From the NCBI GenBank assembly GCA_026874595.1, contig CM049306.1, forward strand, positions 9,044,519 to 9,108,518: a stretch of 64,000 bases of DNA, given 5' to 3'. This document shows, piece after piece, positions 1 through 17,478 of the stretch. Made by a program: the position numbers and the translations under genes. How positions within the stretch are numbered: the stretch's first letter is position 1; the number at the start of each line of letters is the position of its first letter. The notes beneath the pieces are model-generated. The model searched no databases, was not told the DNA's origin, and worked only from the letters and a program-made list of their open reading frames with translations. The stretch is from Sipunculus nudus (lineage: Eukaryota > Annelida > Sipuncula > Golfingiida > Sipunculidae).

Positions 1-933
1 GGCTTCAACTTGGTCCAGCTTAGCTTGGCTTCCCCCCGGCATCCCGCCCCCCCCCCCCCCCCCCACACACACACACATACACAGAGGATGCATAAACTTC
101 AATATTTAATTCATTAAAATTCATTATCATTCTTTACTTTTGCTACATTATTTTTGTATTTCGTATTGTATCACAAGGGGTTACAATGAATAAAGTGCAC
201 ATTCAATTGTGCCAACAAAGTGATGTATTGCTATAAAAGTGTGGAGCATTCCATTCATATCTCTTGCCATGCATACCACTGGTATACTCAATCAAGCATT
301 TGGGCAAACTTTCCTGGAATTTAATCTTTAGCTCATTTGGCAATATCTTTAAACTGCTTTAAGAATTATTAATTAAATTACACATTTATTGTTTATCAAA
401 TATATCCTTTGGTATAACTCTTAGGCCCATAACCTTTTTTCATCTTATTGCATGATTAAATTACAGAGTACAATGTAAACTGATTAGATTTAGTATATGC
501 TCATTCGAAGATTAACTGTTTTTTTTCAGTATTTTATTTCAGTTAAAACATTAAATGTGTATTATTATACAACAGCTCATATCCACTTTCTTCCTTATTC
601 TATATTTTACAGGGTTTCGTATATTCCCATTGGGTATTTAAACAAATATTACTTTCACATAGTTGAAATAAAGACAGTTTTACAAATATTTGATCATGAG
701 AGGCTCATTCATCTTGGATGTTGTCCAAAATGTGCACATGCATTATTTGTCTATCATTCATATATTTAGTATTTGATTATAACCAAATAGCAAGGCCATC
801 GTCTTAGCTTTTCAAATGATCATTTTGTAAAAAGAAAAAAATAGAATTAAGTACATTCTGCATTTGCTAAAATTTACAAAGTTCAACTGAGCGCGTGACC
901 CATGGACCCTTAGTTTTTATAGGATCGTTAATT

Positions 934-994
<61 letters not shown>

Positions 995-1808
995 TGAAAC
1001 CTCTATAATACGCATGGGCACTCTTCTTTATAGAGATGCCCACAATATGGAGATCATGACTACAACATAAACAATGATAAGGAGAAAAAAAAGGGAAGAT
1101 CACCGGGACCACGATATATATATGGGATTTGGTGTAACAAAGATTTCTTATTTTACACGTGCAAAATTCCCCCAGTACATTTGCAAGGTTCAGTGACATA
1201 AAAATGGCCGCCATAATGTGTTTCTGTCTTGGGAACTGTTGACTGACTCACCTCTGTCTGGTTCAGTAAAAAAATCGTCGCTGATCACCCACAAGGGTTA
1301 TACTATGCAGATAGCAATTAATCAGCCGTGTTTAATTAGGCATGTCTACGGGATAAAAGAGCGATCTTTTGTGAAGAAGACAACGAAGTGTCAACATACC
1401 TGGAACAATGTGCAGGGTTTTTTTTTTCAACCGTCTGTTATGTGTGAAATTGAGGCCGCTCCAATGATTATGGTCGCCAAATTGGAGGAAGAGGATAGCT
1501 ATTAATTACATATTAACGCCACAAAACATGGGAGCATGCTTTGCTGTTTTTGTCGTCGTTGTGGCAGATGTTAACATTAAACGCTACTGGGTCAAATCTA
1601 AAAACATATACGCATTTAATGTGCAGTCTCATAGAGTCTGTGTGATAAATCGTCCAGGTCTCCGGTAATTCTGTTTATTTTCCTCATTTTTGTGATTTAG
1701 TGTTCACACGTTGCATTGGCTGGTCTGTTTATGTGACTGTTACTGGTACATCTTATCTTCTTTTAATAAACTCCCTCAATGTAAACATACATCTTGTAGT
1801 ACCAGTAT
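1..1808. other. Intergenic, no gene recognised
   Basis: No open frame here has a recognisable protein motif or a convincing splice structure. The stretch holds a poly-C tract (about 47-64) running into (CA)n, and an ATT/AT microsatellite at 931-989. At about 993 is a possible half of a pogo/Tigger-type element (CAGTGAAACCTCTATAAT); its other end was not found. Confidence 0.5.
931..989. repeat. (ATT)n-(AT)n microsatellite
   Basis: About six ATT units pass directly into a continuous AT dinucleotide run. Confidence 0.95.
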
Positions 1809-2096
1809 AAGGCCAAATAAATAAAAAGGTATTGTTCTGAGGCACTTTTTTTTACCAGAAATCACTGCGGGCAGGGGGTATTTTATTTTTACCTCTTTTT
1901 GTATGTTTCGATAAGAATGTCAAGGTTTTTTTTGCTAAATAGGTTAAAGCACTACATAACAAAGGAAATCGTATCAAAATTGTATAATTTTATCTTCTTG
2001 AAAGATGAAAATAATCAAAATAAAAATGTTTGATGCGGTGGTTAAAATTGACGTAGGCGGTGCCTGAGAACCATGCCTTTTATTTTTTTGGGCCTA
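1809..2096. mobile_element. MITE, family A, copy 1
   Basis: This is a non-coding element of about 288 bp. Its ends are imperfect inverted repeats: the left end reads AAGGCC...AAAAAGGTATTGTTCTGAGGCA and the right end, reverse-complemented, reads TTAGGCCC...AAAAGGCATGGTTCTCAGGCA. A second copy with the same ends and interior lies inside the giant transposon at 12867-13198. No transposase frame is present. The target duplication is unclear, so no superfamily is assigned. Confidence 0.75.
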
Positions 2097-5000
2097 ACTC
2101 TGACATTTTTCTGTTCCGGTTATAGGCAGGCAGCAGACAGTCATGCATGCTGTACAATGTGTATGCTACATCACCAGTTACATGGATACGTTTGCTATCA
2201 GATCCTAGTAACGACCAATCAGAATCTATCATTCATCTTTGAACGACTTGCGTTTTCACACACGTTTATCACTCAAGAAATAGCTGTTTGACCTTGATGA
2301 CTTCTAGTATTTTAACATATAATTTACTCGGTTGAACGTACCACTGATAATTTTGGATCGCAGAAAAGTCCGCCAACTGAGGTGGCGCCTCAAAAAGTAA
2401 TTTCATTTAACATACTCTTTATGGAACTACTGTATTAAATCGAAAGGATATTGCATTCTTTTTTTATGAAAGTCTTGTCCGGAAACGAAAGTTTGATGCT
2501 CAAATAATTTTGTCTTGCTGTAAGTCGATCAATAAAAGCAAATGAATTCAAGATATTCCCAATTGCAAGCATTGTATTAATTTTAAAAGAAATTGGACTT
2601 TTCTTTGGGAAAACCAAGCATCCGGAAATGAAAACCTAACGAACGGACAGACTGACAGAATGTCAGCTAGACAGATAGAGACAGATAGAGGGACATACAG
2701 ACATGACCAAATCAAGGCCCTCCTTTAAAAACGGACTCGGTTATGAACATTACGGAGTTATAATCAACAGGTTTTTATGCTCTGTATCTTTTTTTATGGT
2801 TTTGTATCTTTCAGGTGCCTTTGGAACTTACTGCTGTTACCGCAAGTGGTCAAAAGGATATTGTATGAGAACTTGTGACACTTCTTTTTTTTATGAAACG
2901 CGCAGCGTTTACACCTTAACTTTCGATGTTAAAGGATGTCTCCTCTGAAGTACAGTATCCTGTCATGCATGATAATAAGCACGTTCATTTATTAAAATAC
3001 AGGCTATAAATGGTTTGTTATCATATAAATAGTTCCTGACAAGGGCTCACTGAGCGAACTTTGTCCTCAACCATAAATTTTGTAAATTAAACGAATGACA
3101 GGGAGAAGCGGAGCAAAGCGCAGGCTGAATAGTGTCATTGAAAAAAAAATACTGTAACGCTTTCTTTCGGGCCCGTCCATCCACATTCACACTTCTTCTC
3201 CTTCAAACACTACAGCTATCACTGAATGACCACAAATTTTCATCAACGCTGACTTTATTCTGGTACATTTTAGTCATAGCATTTCAGTTTTACAAGATGA
3301 TGTGCATGGTAAAGTTATGTACACTTCACGTGTTTTTTTTTTCTGCAGGTTCATATTAAAGACACTTGATCCATGGGTTTATCAAACATGGGAATATACC
3401 TTTTACAGATATACCTAAAATGGGATATGCCTTATGAAAATATACCTGACATGGGAATGCACCTTAAAGAGTGGCTGAAGATAAAACGAGATATGTCAAT
3501 CAAAACACCTTTTAGAATCTCTCAGGGTGTGTCGATAACATTTTTATGTGTCCTTCCGCAATATCAAAGGATGACATCCTGACAATATTCTTTATAACAT
3601 TCGGCAACAGGTCGAACCTTGTGTAGATCACAGATACATTACTACTCCGTGTATATATTACAAGGTATAAAATATAAATAAGAGAAAAAACAGCGCACCA
3701 AGACATCCATTTACTACTGTTTATCGCCGTAATATAACATCCAAATAAAACTCGAAGGTCGTCGGGTCGTAAAACACAAACTTATGATGTCGTAAACGCA
3801 TCATGATGTCATAGAATCAGCATAGAAAAAAGTACGACAGGGAAATGGGCCGGGCATATTTCGAATTCTTTTGGAATTATATCATTTTTTTTTAATATGC
3901 GAAATTGGCCTTTACCTAATCACCCAGGCAACAGTAACCTTGGCATTAAGATCACGTGGTCCGGGTACTTTTGATTGTGTTTCATTCATAAAAGCTTTAT
4001 GGTTGCCCTCTCTTTTAACAATTTTATAGCTACATTTCGATACACATCTGTTTTATCTGATCGTATGTCATAAAATAAAGCACTGACAGGAAAATGATAT
4101 CCGAAGTAGCTCGTATTCCTATGGTAACGGCCATGAACATGCATGGACCACAAAAATGTCCAATCACCAATGGACACTACACGTTTCGGTGTGCTTATGT
4201 GTCCATATTAAACACAGGCTGACCAAAATTCCCTTAGAACAAGAAGAAAATTTGTAGTCAATAAGTGATTATTTAGCACATTCAGAACGCCTTTACGTGA
4301 CAGAGGCTGAAATGCCCTAAAAGAATATATCAAATTTCATTCTGCAATCATTGCAGAGCATTATACTTCAATGTAGAGAGGGCCGATACATGTACATTTT
4401 CTTCATACTATGCGTAACAAGAGGTGGTCAGGTGATGATGATCATCATCCATATTGTAATCATACAAGGAGCCCAGAATACCAAGGGAAAACCCTTGTGT
4501 AAAAACTTACTAAATATGCAAATATTATGAAGACATAAATCAACATAAATTGGTGCAAAATTTGTCATATTCTTACGGATGAAACTCCATGGAAACAGGT
4601 AAAGAATGTAACAGAAGTCATTCAAATATGTGAAGACGCCATGCGCTTCCCTGGTTCAATTCCGGATAGAAACGGATAAATACCGCTGTCAAGGGATAGA
4701 CGCACGGGTTAAGGTACGATTTCTTTTCTAGTTTAATTACAGTAGAGAGATTGTTGTCGAGATACAGTGGTTGGCTTAATGTTTGCGGGGGTTTCAAATT
4801 CGTGATATGGAAATGATCGCGAAAATTAAACATTCGTGAATAGACGTCGAATGAAGAGTAATTCATATTGTATCTCCTTTATACATCGTACATTGTAAAA
4901 ATTGATCTAATAAAATATATTTTTACATGTTAACTTTAAATCACAGATTGACATTGTATTATCTGATGTTTTAGGCCTATATTATAAGTATTATCTCATG

Positions 5001-6231
5001 TATTAGGCCTATATTAGAAGTCAATTATAAAAAAGAATTTCCACTCGTTTGATGTCCCCTTGCCTGGTCTTTCTTCAAATTTCTATGATTTTGACAACAT
5101 ATAAAATCGAGAAAAATGGTCCCACTCTCGATTAAATGTTTCTTCTATGTATTAATACATTACTGTATGGTAAGAGCCACAAAAATATGACCCTCGCAAA
5201 CACTATCAATCGCAAAAGTTTACTCTTGAATATGAAACCAACCACAGTATACTTGAAAGGCCTATATACGTCATCATAAATAACGTACATCGCGGTCCAT
5301 GTTCATCTTTTAGAAATCACGTTCGTCACATTGATCATGTCGCAGTTATGGATACAATTTTAAACTTCTTTACACTATAGACCTGTCATTCAAATGACCA
5401 CTTAAAGCACACTAACGCACGGACACGTGTCGTGATGCCCGTATATTTCAGGGCAAGCAGGCATACGGTTTGCGTGATTAGTGGAAGCTTTTGGAACATG
5501 ATTTAACGCTCGAGGAATTCCCGGCCAATTAGAGCTCAAGCCTTCGCCTCGCTGCAACAGTCACAGTCAAAGGCGCAAAATTAGGCGTAGTCGCTCTGTG
5601 TATATATAAATACATATTGTTACATGCGTGCTTGTAAATACAACCAGACATGGACTGTGTACATGTATGCCTATGGGTGTAACTGGAAAGTTACCTTGCT
5701 TTTTATTTATACATATATAGTAACCCAAAATATTTGAGATTAAATTACTTCTCTCTCTTAAAAAAAATATTGCATATGCTTAGTACAACCAACAATTTCC
5801 CTCCATGCAGCTTCACTCACTTAATGGTCTTATTCAAGCCGTTTCAATTTTGCCGTTATTCTTGTATCACATTTATGGCATGGGTGCGTTAGGTCAATAT
5901 ACTAGTATTAGCTTCATTGATCACTTGTCAGATATATGAAGATGAGAAATACGTTTAAAAATAAGAAAACTAAATTATTAAAAAACAAGCAAATTCGTGG
6001 AATCTATGTCCCTCGCTTCCGCTTCTGGTTATTTTAGCTTCCTGTGATCTTCATGCTCGACTTCTCAATATTTTTTTATTTACCCCTGAAGATGTCTTTA
6101 CAAGTCATAGTGCCTGTGTTTTAGTTTTCATTGTCCCCTGAAGATGTCTCCACATGTCATAATTTTTTGTTGTTAATTGGGAACAAAAGGGGAAATTTTG
6201 TTTTGTTTTGGGGCTGATTGAAATAAATTAT
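2097..6231. other. Intergenic, no gene recognised
   Basis: Short frames only, none with a recognisable motif. A small GACAGA-rich tract lies near 2645-2700. Nothing else distinctive was seen. Confidence 0.45.
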
Positions 6232-6393
6232 CAGACAGACACTCCAAAACCAATCCCAATCAAGGTATGCATCAGACCAATCACTGACCCAAATTTGAAA
6301 TCGGATATAATTGAGGAAAGTTATCGCATGGAAACGATCACCTGACGGACAGACAGAGGGACAGACGGACAGCAGACAAACTCAAATCAATGT
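6232..6393. repeat. Solo copy of the GACA-type dispersed repeat
   Basis: One monomer carries the block order CAGACACTCC-AAAACCAATCCC, then CAATCACTGACC, then GGAAAGTTATCGCATGG, then a GACAGACAG tail. The same order is tandemly amplified inside the giant transposon at 17479-19220. This copy lies outside the transposon, so the family is dispersed in the host genome and is not specific to the element. Confidence 0.7.
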
Positions 6394-7398
6394 TCCCGTT
6401 CCGCGGAAGTGAGGGAAAATGAAATAACGTCTTTATTTGTGAAACAAAGCACACAATGTCACGTGTAGGTATTTTCATACTGAAATGCATTTGACAAGCT
6501 GAAGCTCTTTTTTGAGCTAGTGGGCGGGGCATTTTCCAGGTGAATGAATTGATGTTTAAAGAAACTGGGATGCCATCACTGCACGGGATCTCATTACTGA
6601 CCATGCAGTGTCTGTCCTGTTTGCCGCATTATCAGACACCAGTCATAAAATACATAAAGTGAACAAAGTTAATATCTTTACAATACATATTTATTGTACC
6701 ATATAGCCAGCTTTATACTCAGGTATTATATTAGAACCTGTCCCATCTTGAACATAGAGACTTTCTGATAGCTTCAGTTGTAAGATAAGATTCAGTGAAC
6801 TTTAAATTTATATAGTATAAAGAGCATATATATTGGAAAATATAACTTAGCATATGACATATCAGAGATCGAAATACTTAAAATTGAAATTTTCACTTTT
6901 CCAACGGAAAGACATTGATACAGCTTTGCCGTCCGCAGAAAAATTTGCCTCACTGCTAAAGATGCATCCATCATATAAAACTTTCAGTCACACTTCGCTC
7001 AGTGTAAACTTGATTCTGCCATCTTATATGCCATCCTTCACGCACACTTGCATGCATAAATAAATGAATGTTTTCAATAGTAACACTGTTATATCCGAAA
7101 CACGATTGTGCAGTGAAAAAAATAAAACCAAGGAAAATAGAGGATATGTGGAACTAAATGTCTGAGTGTATAAAAAATTATAAACCATTTTTATAAGAAA
7201 AAAATAGGAAATATAGGGAGTCGGTGGACTACCGCCTGTAAAATAATTCGTTTTTGTGTCATGTTTACTATTTATCAGCTAATAATGTGGAATACATCTA
7301 GGTCTTCACCCGTCCAACGGATTGGTACAAGATGAAAAAGCCTTTCCGTGCACATGTTTGCCTGTCGGAGACGGGCGGAAAGGCGTTATTTCGACCCC

Positions 7399-7401
<3 letters not shown>
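6394..7401. other. Intergenic, no gene recognised
   Basis: Only short frames without recognisable motifs were seen. Confidence 0.4.

Positions 7402-7451
<50 letters not shown>
7402..7451. repeat. (AT)n microsatellite
   Basis: About 50 bp of uninterrupted AT dinucleotide. Confidence 0.95.
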
Positions 7452-7457
<6 letters not shown>

Positions 7458-7748
7458 CTGCGTGTTAATATATGGATACTATAAATGTATGTTTGTATGT
7501 GTTAACAGATATCTGAAGCTCAAGATGGGTTTCAGATACTATTACTGAATTACTGAACACATCACTGTTACAACGACTATCATGTTATATACATGTTCAA
7601 AACAGAAAGACATTTAATATTCCTGGCCCAACACATCGTACGAATAAAGTTGTTATGAGGAGGTCAGGAAATGCAGTCAGGGTTGGACTTTCCTGGTATG
7701 CGTGTACTGTAAAGAGTATTGATATAGCGTGTTGACATGTAAACTTAC

Positions 7749-7895
7749 CTGGCTACGTTTAGATGTGAAGTTAGAGGCACCGCCTTCTCGGGTAAGGTCC
7801 TCCACGCCCGTCCGTTTGTCACACAGTGTTTCTTCCGGTGTGCAGGGACTCAGCGATCTGGTGTGTCTGTCACAGGGTCGGGACCGGCACGTCAC
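7749..7895 (-). other. Candidate minus-strand exon (weak)
   Basis: A minus-strand open stretch from an ATG at 7895 runs without a stop into a strong splice donor (GCCAG|GTAAGT, last exon base 7749). It would encode about 49 residues, rich in charged residues and cysteine, that I do not recognise. The surroundings are GC-richer than the flanks. No downstream exon could be joined, so this may be untranslated or spurious. Confidence 0.2.
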
Positions 7896-7938
7896 GCTAC
7901 GACGAACTCTCTGTCACGGAGCGCTGACCCCGCTCACC

Positions 7939-8047
7939 TATATAATAAAAGTTGGCCTGCCTTTGCGACGTATCGCCGTGCATTTAGCGTGACTCAGTGA
8001 TGGCGAGTAACAACGATATTTCTCTTAACGCCGCCGTTCCGTGTTAG
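7939..8047 (+). promoter_or_regulatory. Possible TATA promoter and first transcribed stretch
   Basis: A TATATAATAAAAG box at 7939-7951 lies about 60 bp ahead of an ATG at 8000 in good context (GTGATGG). That ATG opens a frame of only 15 codons ending in TAG at 8045. The frame could be an upstream ORF or chance. The minus-strand donor at 7749 would make this a divergent promoter region, which is speculative. Confidence 0.2.
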
Positions 8048-11000
8048 TTAACACACGGACCGAGGTATGGCGGTTACTCTGCCAGCGATTGTTCAATGGA
8101 TTTCACAGCATATCACAATTATACCCATTATATTTGTAAACCCATCTCTCTGTCTGTCTGTCTCTACATTGGGGATAATTATAGGTTGGAACAACCAGGC
8201 ATAACCAGATGTGGTTTGGCGGTTATGACCCCGTGTTTGAGCATCAGTAATTTGTATGCAGTACTAAAGGTGCACGCTTTGCGCTGAAATGCGATGCCCC
8301 CCCCCCCCCCCCTCATGTTAATACACGTCCCTACCCCCTAACCCCACCAAACCCGACAAGGCAAGCAGACTTCCAGTTTCAACGTCTTTCCACTAGAAAA
8401 TCCTGTATTACGGGGATATACAGATAAACGTGCCCCCAGCCTTTTCTACCAAGTTAACAGTGGAACCACCATGTTAAAACAACCTAACGCTGCAGCGAGT
8501 AGACGATATCAAAGCGAGAGATCACGGCCTTTCAAAAACTATTAAATAAGCACATTATCTCAGGGTTGGCCAGGAGTTTCTTGGACGTGCAGCAGATATG
8601 TGACGCAATTCTTTACTTTATGATAAAAACATGGTTTGTGCACAGCATAAGGAGGCATCTTAAGAAGCATTTATGTCGGTGTTTCCCCACAGATTCCTTT
8701 GAAAATGTATAGAAAACTGTTGGTGAGGCCATTCCACATTTTAATTAGAATTTCTTGTATCCCCAGACAATAACCTCCCCCCCCCCCCCCCGGCCCTTCA
8801 AGAATAGGCCCCAATCTTCAGCAACATATACTGACATTTGGCAGGCGACCATGGTTTTTTCCATCTATCAACTTACTTAAATATTACAATATTTTTCACC
8901 AAATATGGGAATATTCAAGGTCAAGGCCACTCTCATAGGAGATCACGAGGTCATGATCCCAATTTATACCTCATTCCATAACCTATATCATATGTATGTA
9001 GAGTAAGATAAAATAATATCAGATGCCACACTTTATAATATAACACAAGATAAAGAAGCGATAATTAAATATCCAAATTAAAATGTTACTCACATAAAAT
9101 AACCTTCTAATTATGCCCAACCTACTATTAATAGCTTTAAAAGTCCGACAGGTATCACTTCAAATGCAAAATAGACGCATTTATTAAGAATCGGCCAGTC
9201 ATCATATGATGGAATAATCCTGCATGGTCCTTACCGAAATTCTCATATTATCTAATGACCTTGAAATGGTCTTGTTGTAAATTGACACATTTCGTTTAAT
9301 CTTTATTTAAATGTTGCACCTTTAGAAGTACGTGTAGATGTAGAGAATGAAAAATTAAAGTCACCTGCCTTATATAAATATTAAATGTACCATCAAATAA
9401 ATATGATGCTATATTCGTTTCTGAAAAACAAAATGTGCAATGTATACTCGACAGTGTGTATTTCTGCTCAATGACAGGATAATTGCGCAAAATGTGTTGT
9501 ACTCTGCGGTATACTAGTGTATTGTTCAATTCTTCTGATTTTTTGATTTATTAAGGGGTGGGGGTGGGGGGGGGGGGGGTCCTGTACACCCTAAATTGCC
9601 CCTGGTATTAGGGGTATCGGCCCTATCAGTTCTTAACCACCCAGCTCTTTTAAACTTTTTTTCATTAAGATCTGTTTTCCTGTTTGTTTTTTATCAAAAC
9701 TTAAAAGATATTCACCGGGCAACACATTAAATATATGAAAACATGACATGCTTTTTAAATTTGGGAGTGTGCACGTGCGTGAATGTAGGCCCAGAGAAGG
9801 CGCACACGTAATCTCTGTTATCATGGAAAATCAATAATAAAATCAACCGAATCCGATAATCATGACCGTCCTGTTCCTGGTAAAACATTACCATTAAAAC
9901 CAGGCGTTTTGTTCCAGGCTAAAGCTAGTTTTCCATGAGAGAAAGTAAAGACGGTCAAATATGATTCTGGATTGTTTTATCCATACCGTGGCGCCATCTA
10001 CGATACTACTTAAGAGAAAACCGCTTAAACCTGACTGACTGAGGATGTTTTAAGCTTTGTCGAGCAGCTACAGGTTGCTGTAGTCAAGACGTCAGCTCTG
10101 TGCGCTCTTTAAACATAATTTGAGAATTTTGATGGAGCCGATAGCCATGATGCCACACAAGCCAAGCAGATAGCCGTGAGAGACCGCCACCATTTTACCC
10201 ATACCGGTGACCTGAGGAAAGCCACAGCACCTACAGCCACAGAGACAAGGCAGGATCCAAACCTACACCGATACCAGCAGCAAAACCTAGCCAATCCAGA
10301 GTGCTGAACTCGATTTTGAATGATTAAGAGCGATCATCGTTTTCTTCATAAGCCCCAGCCGTAAGTGCTGTTGTGGTTTCCATTTTACGCAATAAAGGTT
10401 TATGCATTGTTTTAGTTTTTTGAGACGTTAATGTCTTGTTGTGATGTTTATAGTCTCTTGCAGGTGTGTGTGATATAAATGGATTGTGTTACATACCGTA
10501 AGTAGTGATGATAATACAACTTTTAGGCTGGTAAGGATAGTCTGTTCTCGATATATGGTACTGCGCTTCCCATATTCTCCAGAGCACCCCCGTCATAGCA
10601 TTTTGTTATTCCCTGTATATTTTATATATTATTAAAAAAAAGCGTTTAGGTGCGTGTGTGTGCGCCAGAGAAATCCAGACCTCCCCCCTGGGTGATGTTC
10701 TCTCTGAAATATATTAAGCATAAAATTACGTGCAAGCAAAATACAGTGCAATTTTCTTATCAGATTTTATTTTCTCAGCTTTTTACGTTTTACGTTTTTA
10801 TTAGTATTTTCTAGGTGATTATCCTGGGTGCATTTTTTCTATGCGGTGTGAACCTGTCCCAGGTAGTTTATGTCTTGGCTGGTTTGTCTGTCAGCACCTT
10901 TACTCAAAAAGGTACGGACAGATCTTAATGGAATTTTGTAAAGTATTAGAGTAATAATACAAAGAAATAATCCGTCATATTTAGAGGTAACCTGGATCAC

Positions 11001-11219
11001 CATAATATGTTTTTAATTCATTTATCCCGGAAAAACTGCGAGGGCAAAGACCGTTCATCAGTTAAAGATGTCGCTTTAGCTAAAACTCATGCACATGAGT
11101 ACCGTGTCGGTTAACCATGACGCGAGGCGAACACAGGAACGTTTGATTAGGATTATGAAGAAGGTATATGTGTAAGCTAAGACTTTAGATATATTACTGT
11201 GTTAAAGGTAGTCTGGTTT

Positions 11220-11225
<6 letters not shown>
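8048..11225. other. Intergenic, no gene recognised
   Basis: This stretch contains poly-C tracts (8297-8312 and about 8778-8791) and a poly-G tract (about 9562-9580). No coding exon with recognisable content was found. The 11226-11280 interval is a (TA)n run abutting the transposon insertion site. Confidence 0.4.

Positions 11226-11280
<55 letters not shown>
11226..11280. repeat. (TA)n microsatellite next to the insertion site
   Basis: A long TA run lies directly left of the target-site duplication of the giant transposon. The site was therefore TA-rich before insertion, which slightly lowers the weight of a match in the 6-bp duplication. Confidence 0.95.
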
Positions 11281-11281
<1 letters not shown>

Positions 11282-11282
<1 letters not shown>

Positions 11283-11287
11283 TATAT
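11282..11287. repeat. Target-site duplication, left copy (GTATAT)
   Basis: GTATAT immediately precedes the left TIR and is repeated exactly at 40509-40514 directly after the right TIR. Confidence 0.85.
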
Positions 11288-11309
11288 TACGGTGGCTCGT
11301 ATAGGACAT
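11288..11309 (+). repeat. Left terminal inverted repeat (22 bp)
   Basis: It begins TACGGTGGCTCG and ends GGACAT. It is identical to the reverse complement of 40487-40508. Similarity ends just inside, then resumes as the subterminal array. Confidence 0.93.
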
Positions 11310-11323
11310 GCACATTTTTTTTT

Positions 11324-11688
11324 TATCTCGTTCCCACGCGATAGTATCTCGTTCCCACGCGTTAGTATCTCGTGGCCACGCGATAATTATCTCGTTCCCA
11401 CGCGTTAGTATCTCGTGGCCACGCGATAATTATCTCGTTCCCACGCGTTAGTATCTCGTGGCCACGCGATAATTATCTCGTTCCCACGCGTTAGTATCTC
11501 GTGGCCACGCGATAATTATCTCGTTCATACGCGTTAGTATCTCGTGGCCACGCGATAATTATCTCGTTCCCACGCGTTAGTATCTCGTGGCCACGCGATA
11601 ATTATCTCGTTCCCACGCGTTAGTATGTCGTGGCCACGCGATAATTATCTCGTTCCCACGCGTTAGTATGTCGTGGCCACGCGATAAT
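11324..11688 (+). repeat. Left subterminal array, 17 units
   Basis: Two unit types alternate with no spacer. Type A (21 bp) carries TATCTCGTTCCCACGCG then TTAG. Type B (22 bp) carries CTCGTGGCCACGCGATAAT after TAT. The order is A A B A B ... A B: nine A units and eight B units, totalling 365 bp. Type B is a near-perfect palindrome about CGTGGCCACG. The array ends 74 bp before the integrase ATG, so it may serve both as transposase binding site and as promoter region. Minor variants are one A unit with CGTTCATACG and two B units with TATGTCG. Confidence 0.93.
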
Positions 11689-11762
11689 TATTCAGACGAC
11701 ACAGCTAAACAAAAATATCCTGGAGCGGAGATCTTGCAGTGTGATATATACAGGCGCTGCGC

Positions 11763-17169
<5,407 letters not shown>

Positions 17170-17478
17170 TCTGTTTTTTACAGAAAAATTACAGCTGACA
17201 GAGAGGCCTGTAAATTTGCTTTTCAATTGAGATTAAGATATGCATTTTGTTCAACATTCAGCAACAGTGTAAAATTGTGTAATAAAATTTCTTAGGTTAA
17301 CTGAAACATTTACCATGTTTATTCTGGAAATGTCTGCAATAAAAATGATTCTGTTGTGAAAACAAATCCTTTTTGTTAATAGTGAATTCTCAAAAAAATC
17401 CAAATGAATTTTGTATAAACAAGCAAATTAGTGGAATTAATGGTCCCCACTTTGGGATCTTGTTTTTCATGCTTGATA

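Noticed and set aside
11324-11688. CRISPR-like array of regular repeats
   Set aside because: There are no unique spacers. Units abut each other and alternate, and the setting is an animal transposon terminus.
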